In this document: piece by piece, positions 6,630-11,089 of the stretch | Layout: every line of letters begins with the position of its first letter | Numbering within the stretch: the stretch's first letter is position 1 | Source: Bacteroidales bacterium | GTDB lineage: Bacteria > Bacteroidota > Bacteroidia > Bacteroidales > UBA12077 | Direction of reading: 5' to 3' | Assembly: GCA_030635365.1 (NCBI GenBank) | Contig: DAOVYZ010000052.1 | Coordinates: forward strand, 1 to 11,089 | DNA: 11,089 bases | Translations under genes and position numbers: made by a program | The notes under the pieces: generated by a model | Databases searched by the model: none | What the model saw: only the letters and a program-made list of their open reading frames with translations | What the model was told of the DNA's origin: nothing

Positions 6630-7066
6630 GATAAGACGACGCTGCCTCCGACTTTTTCAATTTTTTCCTTTGCCGTTTTGCTAACCGCATCAACTTTAAC
6701 AGTTAATTTTACGGTAAGCTCACCTTCGCCCAATATTTTGACTGGAAGGCGTTTTTTACGAATCAATCCATTCGCTAATAAAACTTCATGGGTTATTTCT
6801 TTTTTACTTGCCAGATTTTCTAATGAACCAACATTCACTACCTGATATTGTTTTCTGAATATATTTGTAAAACCAAATTTTGGTAATCGTCTTTGCAAAG
6901 GCATTTGTCCACCTTCGAACCATGACCGTTTTTTTGATCCTGATCTTGATCCATAACCTTTGTGACCACGTCCTGCCATAACTCCCTGACCGGATCCTTC
7001 ACCTCGACCAATTCTTTTACGATCTTTTGTTGCGCCTTCTGCAGGCTTAAGAGTACTTAAATCCAT
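6626..7066 (-). CDS. rplO: 50S ribosomal protein L15
   Basis: L15 is a late-assembling large-subunit protein with a long basic extension reaching into 23S rRNA. At 146 residues the length is typical. The N-terminal glycine- and arginine-rich extension includes RIGRGEGSGQGVMAGRGHKG (about 18-37) and FEGGQMPLQRRLPKFGF, with the globular domain from about residue 75 to the end (EKVGGSVVLS). The ATG at 7066 has an AGGA binding site that overlaps the rpmD stop codon. Its own stop overlaps the secY start by 4 nt. Confidence 0.97.
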   Translation of the reverse strand: MDLSTLKPAEGATKDRKRIGRGEGSGQGVMAGRGHKGYGSRSGSKKRSWFEGGQMPLQRRLPKFGFTNIFRKQYQVVNVGSLENLASKKEITHEVLLANGLIRKKRLPVKILGEGELTVKLTVKVDAVSKTAKEKIEKVGGSVVLS

Positions 7067-7075
7067 TTTTTCATC

Positions 7076-7270
7076 CTAATTTATTTCTTCAGTTTTTACC
7101 AAGTGTTTTACTTTATTAACCATTCCTAATATTTGCGGAGTCGCTGTGTGAACAACACTGTGATGGATTCTTCGCAATCCTAAAGCTGCAATAGTGTTTT
7201 TCTGCTTGTTGTGCCGGTTAATAATACTTTTAATTTGTGTAATTTTTATTTTTTGTGATTCTTTAGCCAT
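7076..7270 (-). CDS. rpmD: 50S ribosomal protein L30
   Basis: A 64-residue large-subunit protein with the family pattern KIKITQIKSIINRHNKQKNT, then ALGLRRIHHSVVHTATPQILGMVNKVKHLV. Length is normal for the bacterial form (about 58-64). L30 is missing in several bacterial lineages, so its presence here is a small taxonomic clue. The ATG start has AAGG eight bases upstream. It follows rpsE by 20 nt and precedes rplO by 9 nt. Confidence 0.95.
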   Translation of the reverse strand: MAKESQKIKITQIKSIINRHNKQKNTIAALGLRRIHHSVVHTATPQILGMVNKVKHLVKTEEIN

Positions 7271-7290
7271 TGTATATACCTTAATATTTT

Positions 7291-7797
7291 TTATCCGCGG
7301 TAAACTTCAGAAACTTTTAATCCTCTTTTTTGCGCCTGACTACTTACCTCCATCAGCGAGGATAGGGCAGTAAATGTCGCCTTAGTTACATTATGCGGAT
7401 TAGCCGATCCTAACGATTTTGTGAGAATATCTTGAATTCCGACCGCTTCACATACCGCACGAACCGGGCCACCGGCAATTACTCCGGTTCCGGGAGAAGC
7501 TGGTTTTAGAAGCACAACTCCTGCGCCATATTTTGATTCAATTGGATGGGGAATAGTGCCATTTACTAACGGTACATGGACGATACTTTTTTTTGCTTTT
7601 TCAGTTCCTTTTGCGATAGCGCTCACCACTTCCCGTGCTTTTCCTAAGCCGATTCCAACATGACCATTGCCATCACCTACGACTATTATTGCGTTAAATG
7701 AAAATCTTCTACCACCCTTAACAACTTTAGCAACACGATTTATTTGTACAACTTTTTCCTTTAAATCCAATTCTGCCGGATTAATAATACTCGTCAA
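7291..7797 (-). CDS. rpsE: 30S ribosomal protein S5
   Basis: S5 lies near the decoding centre and the mRNA entry of the small subunit and affects accuracy and helicase activity. The 168 residues carry the N-terminal double-stranded-RNA-binding domain (VVQINRVAKVVKGGRRFSF, about 16-34, and VVGDGNGHVGIGLGKAREV) and the C-terminal domain with ASPGTGVIAGGPVRAVCEAV and GSANPHNVTKATFTAL. The start is TTG (7795-7797), with AAGGAG 7 nt upstream; no in-frame ATG exists before the conserved core. It is 17 nt after rplR and 20 nt before rpmD, as in most spc operons. Confidence 0.97.
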   Translation of the reverse strand: MTSIINPAELDLKEKVVQINRVAKVVKGGRRFSFNAIIVVGDGNGHVGIGLGKAREVVSAIAKGTEKAKKSIVHVPLVNGTIPHPIESKYGAGVVLLKPASPGTGVIAGGPVRAVCEAVGIQDILTKSLGSANPHNVTKATFTALSSLMEVSSQAQKRGLKVSEVYRG

Positions 7798-7804
7798 ATC
7801 TTAT

Positions 7805-7810
7805 CTCCTT
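7805..7810 (-). promoter_or_regulatory. Shine-Dalgarno for the TTG start of rpsE
   Basis: Minus-strand AAGGAG with a 7-nt spacer to TTG at 7797. Confidence 0.83.
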
Positions 7811-7814
7811 AATT

Positions 7815-8147
7815 TTAGAATTTCAATCCACCTTCACGGGCACCCTCGGCAAACGCTTTGATACGACCTTGATAAACGAAACCATTTCTATCAAAAACAA
7901 CTTTGTTAATTTTACTCTTTACTGCTTGTTCTCCAAGGAATTTACCGAGTAATTTGCTGGCTTCTGTTTTTGATTTCGCTTTTTTTACTTCAGAAACCGC
8001 AGATTTACTTAAGTTCGATATTGATGCTAAAACTTTATGATTTGAATCATCAATAATTTGACCATATATATATTTTAAACTGCGGAACACAACCAACCTT
8101 GGTTTTTCTGTAGATCCCAATATTCCAGATTTTCTTTTTCTTCTCAT
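7815..8147 (-). CDS. rplR: 50S ribosomal protein L18, short N terminus
   Basis: L18 binds 5S rRNA and helps seat it, with L5, in the central protuberance. The translation shows GSTEKPRLVVFRSLKYIYGQ (about 11-30) and the C-terminal pattern VFDRNGFVYQGRIKAFAEGAREGGLKF, so the family is clear. At 110 residues it is somewhat shorter than most relatives (about 117-122), because only 17 residues precede the conserved PRL instead of the longer basic helix normally seen. Reading upstream in the same frame gives no NTG start codon, and the AAAGG site 8 nt before the ATG at 8147 supports this start. The shortening therefore looks genuine rather than a miscalled start. It follows rplF by 23 nt. Confidence 0.95.
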   Translation of the reverse strand: MRRKRKSGILGSTEKPRLVVFRSLKYIYGQIIDDSNHKVLASISNLSKSAVSEVKKAKSKTEASKLLGKFLGEQAVKSKINKVVFDRNGFVYQGRIKAFAEGAREGGLKF

Positions 8148-8170
8148 TTCACTAACCTTTTTATAATCTT

Positions 8171-8707
8171 TTATGCGCCTGTTTTACCTGCTTTACGACG
8201 AACATATTCATCATGATATCGAATACCTTTTCCTTTATAAGGTTCAGGTTTTCGAAAACTTCTTATTTTAGCTGCAACCATGCCCACTAATTCTTTATCC
8301 GAGCTTTCAACTATAATTTCAGTTGGTGATGGGCATTTGACTGAAACATTGTCAGGAAAAGTCATCAGAATTGGATGGGAATAGCCTAAAGTCAATAATA
8401 GTTTTTTCCCTTTCAATTCTGCTTTGTATCCAACCCCTTCGATCAACATGCGTTTTGTATATCCTTCAAAAACACCATTTACCATATTAAAAATTAGTGA
8501 ACGTGTTAATCCATGCAAAGACCTATGTTCTTTTGAATCACTGGGGCGTTTCACAATTATTTCAGCATTTTCAATTTTAATATCCATATCTGAATGTAAT
8601 TTTCGATTTAGTTCGCCTTTTGGACCTTTACACACCAAAAAATTATTTTCCAAACTAACTTCAACTTTTTCAGGTATTACAACCGGTAATTTACCAATTC
8701 GTGACAA
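8171..8707 (-). CDS. rplF: 50S ribosomal protein L6
   Basis: L6 binds 23S rRNA near the sarcin-ricin loop and the factor-binding site. The 178 residues contain the two repeated domains of the family (about 1-80 and 81-178), beginning MSRIGKLPVVIPEKV and ending with RKPEPYKGKGIRYHDEYVRR, the conserved L6 signature. The start is TTG (8705-8707), with AAGGAG 9 nt upstream. MSRIGK is the canonical start of the family, which confirms it. The gene is 26 nt after rpsH and 23 nt before rplR. Confidence 0.97.
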   Translation of the reverse strand: MSRIGKLPVVIPEKVEVSLENNFLVCKGPKGELNRKLHSDMDIKIENAEIIVKRPSDSKEHRSLHGLTRSLIFNMVNGVFEGYTKRMLIEGVGYKAELKGKKLLLTLGYSHPILMTFPDNVSVKCPSPTEIIVESSDKELVGMVAAKIRSFRKPEPYKGKGIRYHDEYVRRKAGKTGA

Positions 8708-8716
8708 TTCTTTAAT

Positions 8717-8722
8717 CTCCTT
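8717..8722 (-). promoter_or_regulatory. Shine-Dalgarno for the TTG start of rplF
   Basis: Minus-strand AAGGAG with a 9-nt spacer to TTG at 8707. Confidence 0.8.
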
Positions 8723-8733
8723 AAGATTTCAAT

Positions 8734-9132
8734 TTACCAAATATAACAAAGAACCTCTCCACCAATGTGTTTTCGAAGAGCTTCTCTCGCTGTCATAATA
8801 CCTTTAGAGGTAGTTAATACAGCAACACCCAGATTATTTTTAACCCTGGGGAGACTATCCGAACCTACATATTCTCTCCGACCCGGTTTACTAATACGTT
8901 TAATTGTATTAATAGCTGGGTTTCCCTCTTTATCATATTTTAACCAAATACGAATCAAGTTTTGTTTGCCATCTTCAATAATTATATATTTTTTTATATA
9001 TCCCTGGTCTAATAATAAACGGGTAATCTGCCGCTTAATATTTGATGCAGGAACATTTACATATTTAAAACCGGCTTTTAAACCGTTTCTTATAATTGTT
9101 AAATAATCAGCTATAGGATCTGATACCGACAT
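8734..9132 (-). CDS. rpsH: 30S ribosomal protein S8
   Basis: S8 binds the central domain of 16S rRNA and, in E. coli, represses translation of the spc operon by binding the start of the L5 message. The 132-residue product begins MSVSDPIADYLTIIRNGLKA and ends with the family signature TSKGIMTAREALRKHIGGEV followed by LCYIW. Length is normal. The ATG at 9132 has TAGGAG 7 nt upstream. It follows rpsN by 20 nt. I looked at the rplX-rplE junction for an S8-site hairpin like that of E. coli and saw none. Confidence 0.97.
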   Translation of the reverse strand: MSVSDPIADYLTIIRNGLKAGFKYVNVPASNIKRQITRLLLDQGYIKKYIIIEDGKQNLIRIWLKYDKEGNPAINTIKRISKPGRREYVGSDSLPRVKNNLGVAVLTTSKGIMTAREALRKHIGGEVLCYIW

Positions 9133-9152
9133 TACTTTACTCCTAATTTAAA

Positions 9153-9338
9153 TTACCAGCTTGCCTTTGTTATACCAGGAATTTCACCGGCTAAAGACAA
9201 TTCTCTAAAACAAATTCTACACAACCCAAATTTTCTTAAATACGAACGGGGTCTTCCGCATCTTTTACATCGATTATATTCTCTTACTTTAAATTTTTTT
9301 TTACGATTTGCTTTAACAATCATACTTTTCTTTGCCAA
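9153..9338 (-). CDS. rpsN: 30S ribosomal protein S14, zinc-binding short form
   Basis: A 61-residue S14 of the zinc type (rpsZ-like), a protein of the small-subunit head. The zinc ligands C24-x2-C27 and C40-x2-C43 are present (NRCKRCGRPRSYLRKFGLCR with ICF following), and the end PGITKASW is canonical. The alternative zinc-free form is about 89-101 residues. The start is TTG (9336-9338), with AAGGGG 7 nt upstream. M6 could be an ATG start, but the conserved MAKKSMIVK opening favours TTG. It is 17 nt after rplE and 20 nt before rpsH. Confidence 0.96.
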   Translation of the reverse strand: MAKKSMIVKANRKKKFKVREYNRCKRCGRPRSYLRKFGLCRICFRELSLAGEIPGITKASW

Positions 9339-9345
9339 GACAATA

Positions 9346-9351
9346 CCCCTT
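9346..9351 (-). promoter_or_regulatory. Ribosome binding site for the TTG start of rpsN
   Basis: Minus-strand AAGGGG with a 7-nt spacer to TTG at 9338. It is a close variant of the AAGGAG used by neighbouring genes. Confidence 0.7.
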
Positions 9352-9355
9352 ACAT

Positions 9356-9913
9356 TTAATCCAGTTTTTTAAATGGCATTCCAATTGCTTTTAACAATTC
9401 AAATGCTTCTTCATCTGTATTTGCTGTTGTTACAACAGTAATATCCATACCACGAATTCTATCAATTTTATCTACATTAATTTCAGGAAAAATTAATTGC
9501 TCTTTAATTCCCATTGAATAATTTCCACGTCCATCAAATGATTTCTCGGATAATCCACGAAAATCTCTTATTCTTGGAATAGCAACACCAATAAAACGAT
9601 CAAAAAATTCATACATTCTTTGGCTTCTTAATGTCACTTTGCAACCAACCTGCATGCCTGCCCTTAATTTAAAATTAGAAATTGCCTTTTTAGCCGTAGT
9701 TATCGATGGTTTTTGACCGCTAATTTGTGCTAAATCCGCAATTGAATTTTCTAACAATTTAGCATCTTGTTTTGCTTCACCAACTCCCATATTAAGATTG
9801 ATTTTTTCAATTTTTGGGACTTGATTAATATTTTTGTACCCAAATTTTTTCATTAAATATGGTACAACTTCTTTTTTATATTTTGTTAACATTCTTGGAA
9901 CATATTCTGCCAT
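9356..9913 (-). CDS. rplE: 50S ribosomal protein L5
   Basis: L5 binds 5S rRNA in the central protuberance and contacts P-site tRNA. The 185 residues follow the family from end to end: KIEKINLNMGVGEAKQDAK (about 35-53), QKPSITTAKKAISNFKLRAG, then RDFRGLSEKSFDGRGNYSMG and the C-terminal RGMDITVVTTANTDEEAFEL. The length is typical (about 178-187). The ATG at 9913 has a G-rich GGGG-type binding site about 6 nt upstream. It lies 18 nt after rplX and 17 nt before rpsN, the usual spc order. Confidence 0.97.
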   Translation of the reverse strand: MAEYVPRMLTKYKKEVVPYLMKKFGYKNINQVPKIEKINLNMGVGEAKQDAKLLENSIADLAQISGQKPSITTAKKAISNFKLRAGMQVGCKVTLRSQRMYEFFDRFIGVAIPRIRDFRGLSEKSFDGRGNYSMGIKEQLIFPEINVDKIDRIRGMDITVVTTANTDEEAFELLKAIGMPFKKLD

Positions 9914-9931
9914 TTTCTACCCCGGAAACCT

Positions 9932-10252
9932 TTAATTAGAAATTATTTCTCCACATTCCTGATTTTTACATACTCTTACTTTAGAACCATCTTCTAAAAT
10001 TTTAAAGCCGATACGTGTAGGAAGATTACACTTGCCACAGATTACCATAACATTTGATACATTTATTGGCGCTTCTTTTTCAATTATTCCACCCTGTTGA
10101 TTTTTTTGAGAAGGTTTCGTGTGCTTTTTTATAATATTCACGCCTTCGACTATTACTCTGCTATTTTTTCTAAAAACTTTTAATACTTTACCGGTACTGC
10201 CTCTGTATTTACCACTTAGTATTTTTACATTATCGTTTTTTACTACTTTCAT
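9932..10252 (-). CDS. rplX: 50S ribosomal protein L24 with four cysteines
   Basis: L24 is an assembly-initiating large-subunit protein near the tunnel exit. The 106 residues begin with a KOW motif (KNDNVKILSGKYRGSTGKVL, about 5-24), followed by RVIVEGVNIIKKHTKPSQ. The C-terminal part holds two cysteine pairs, C72-x2-C75 and C95-x4-C100, around the conserved PTRIGFKILEDGSKVRV. Many L24 proteins have such a zinc-finger-like end with CxxC spacing; the second pair here is wider (C-x4-C). Zinc binding is therefore likely but not certain. The ATG at 10252 is preceded by a GGGA-type site. The gene follows rplN by 21 nt. Confidence 0.96.
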   Translation of the reverse strand: MKVVKNDNVKILSGKYRGSTGKVLKVFRKNSRVIVEGVNIIKKHTKPSQKNQQGGIIEKEAPINVSNVMVICGKCNLPTRIGFKILEDGSKVRVCKNQECGEIISN

Positions 10253-10273
10253 TTTTATATCTTCCCGCCTTAA

Positions 10274-10642
10274 TTATAATACTTCAGGAGCAAGTGAAAC
10301 TATTTTCATATATTCTTTATCTCTTAATTCCCGTGCTACCGGTCCAAATATACGCGTTCCTCTTGGTTCATTTTGATCATCTATCAACACGGCAGCGTTT
10401 TCATCAAATCGAATATATGATCCATCAGGACGTCTTATTTCTTTTTTAGTTCTAACAATAACTGCTTTAGATACTTCACCTTTTTTTACGTTGCCGCCTG
10501 GGATCGCATTTTTAACCGATACAACAATTTTATCGCCAATTGTAGCAGATCTCCTGCCCGATCCACCTAATAACCGGATACAACTGACACTTTTTGCTCC
10601 GGAATTGTCTGCAACCACAAGACGCGTATACTCTTTAATCAT
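10274..10642 (-). CDS. rplN: 50S ribosomal protein L14
   Basis: L14 lies at the subunit interface, forms bridges to 16S rRNA, and is the docking point for the ribosome silencing factor RsfS. At 122 residues it has the exact family length. The start MIKEYTRLVVADNSGAKSV, the central NAIPGGNVKKGEVSKAVIVR and the end RGTRIFGPVARELRDKEYMK are all canonical. The ATG at 10642 has AAGGG about 6-7 nt upstream, within the 12-nt gap after rpsQ. Confidence 0.98.
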   Translation of the reverse strand: MIKEYTRLVVADNSGAKSVSCIRLLGGSGRRSATIGDKIVVSVKNAIPGGNVKKGEVSKAVIVRTKKEIRRPDGSYIRFDENAAVLIDDQNEPRGTRIFGPVARELRDKEYMKIVSLAPEVL

Positions 10643-10654
10643 TTCGCACCCTTA

Positions 10655-10915
10655 TTATTTAATCCGTTCAATTATTTCTACTAAACGCCAGCGTTTATTC
10701 TTACTAAGCGGGCGAGTTTCCATAATTCGAACTTTATCACCCTCATTACATTCGTTTTTTTCATCATGTGCAGTAAGCTTTGTGGTCATTCTAACAATTT
10801 TTCCATAAACCGGATGCTTAACACGTCTCTCAACCGAAACCGTTATAGTTTTATCCATTTTATTACTTACAACAGTCCCAATTCTGTTTTTTCTTAATCC
10901 ACGTTTAATTTCCAT
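10655..10915 (-). CDS. rpsQ: 30S ribosomal protein S17
   Basis: S17 is a primary 16S rRNA-binding protein of the small-subunit body with an OB fold. The 86 residues include GTVVSNKMDKTITVSVERRV (about 13-32), HPVYGKIVRMTTKLTAHDE and EGDKVRIMETRPLSKNKRWR (about 58-77), all typical. The length is normal. The ATG at 10915 follows an AGGAG that overlaps the rpmC stop codon, 8 nt away, so the two genes are closely linked in translation. Confidence 0.97.
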   Translation of the reverse strand: MEIKRGLRKNRIGTVVSNKMDKTITVSVERRVKHPVYGKIVRMTTKLTAHDEKNECNEGDKVRIMETRPLSKNKRWRLVEIIERIK

Positions 10916-10923
10916 CTAAGCTC

Positions 10924-11089
10924 CTACTGCTTTTTTTCTGCTTTTTTTGAGCGAATTCCCGATTTATATTCATTCATCAATGTATTAACCCTGGCAATAT
11001 TTCGCCTAACGTGTCTTATTCTCATAGGGTTCGTTATCTGATGAGTATTTTTCTGAAGTTGAAGATTTTCCATTTCTTCCCGCAATTCC
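10924..11089 (-). CDS. rpmC: 50S ribosomal protein L29, C-terminal part, cut by window edge
   Basis: Fifty-four codons and a TAG stop are present; the start lies beyond the right edge. L29 is a small two-helix protein at the tunnel exit that contacts trigger factor and SRP. The visible part begins ELREEMENLQLQKNTHQ and carries the signature NPMRIRHVRRNIARVNTLM, then a lysine-rich end (RSKKAEKKQ). L29 is usually about 65-70 residues, so only about a dozen N-terminal residues should be missing. It directly precedes rpsQ, as in S10 operons, where rplP would be expected further upstream. Confidence 0.93.
   Translation of the reverse strand, partial: ELREEMENLQLQKNTHQITNPMRIRHVRRNIARVNTLMNEYKSGIRSKKAEKKQ

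Noticed and set aside
8424..8798. Plus-strand open frame of 124 codons
   Set aside because: It lies antisense to rplF and the end of rpsH, has no recognisable domain, and its composition is that of a reversed ribosomal gene. The minus-strand genes are certain, so this is a shadow frame.
8765..9106. Plus-strand open frame of 113 codons
   Set aside because: Entirely antisense to rpsH, no family resemblance and no binding site; a shadow frame.
9914..9931. Possible S8 autoregulatory site before rplE
   Set aside because: I looked for the helix with conserved bulge known from the E. coli spc operon and saw no convincing pairing in this short gap.
10491..10808. Plus-strand open frame of 105 codons
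   Set aside because: Antisense to rplN and rpsQ; no domain seen.

Overview
The window is a long stretch of the bacterial S10/spc/alpha ribosomal-protein supercluster, read entirely on the minus strand, so transcription enters at base 11089 and runs towards base 1. The DNA is strongly AT-rich. Gene order from the upstream end is rpmC (cut by the window edge), rpsQ, rplN, rplX, rplE, rpsN, rpsH, rplF, rplR, rpsE, rpmD, rplO, secY, map, infA, rpmJ, rpsM, rpsK, rpsD, rpoA, rplQ. Every family was recognised from its translated sequence. There is no adk gene between secY and map, S14 and S4 are the zinc-cysteine forms, and L17 carries a long charged C-terminal tail. Together with the AT-rich composition this is compatible with the wider Bacteroidota/Ignavibacteriota/Calditrichota (FCB) assemblage. 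That placement is inference; the window contains no rRNA to settle it.

Layout. Bases 10924-11089 hold the end of the S10-type part (L29). Bases 6626-10915 are the spc-type part: small and large subunit proteins with gaps of about 8-26 nt, ending in a 4-nt overlap between rplO and secY. Bases 1026-6629 are secY, map, infA and rpmJ followed by the alpha-type part (S13, S11, S4, RNA polymerase alpha, L17). Almost every gene has its own Shine-Dalgarno sequence, often overlapping the stop codon of the gene before it. No strong internal promoter or terminator is visible between 1026 and 11089, so the block looks like one transcription unit. It ends at a GC-rich hairpin plus U-tract (about 997-1024) directly behind the rplQ stop codon.

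Beyond the terminator lies a roughly 400-base, very AT-rich intergenic stretch (594-1002) with no gene. It holds a 12-bp perfect inverted repeat and weak promoter-like hexamers. It is followed by the first 197 codons of hutU (urocanate hydratase, histidine degradation), which runs off the left edge on the same strand. hutU is most likely a separate unit with its own promoter in that gap.

Functionally the cluster makes the core of both ribosomal subunits (L29, S17, L14, L24, L5, S14, S8, L6, L18, S5, L30, L15, L36, S13, S11, S4, L17), initiation factor IF-1, the RNA polymerase alpha subunit, the SecY translocon channel and the methionine aminopeptidase that trims nascent chains. The oddities are modest: five TTG starts and one GTG start among the 21 visible gene starts, the L17 tail, a short L18 N terminus, and the repeat upstream of hutU. 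I see no undescribed system here; this is mostly an ordinary housekeeping region.
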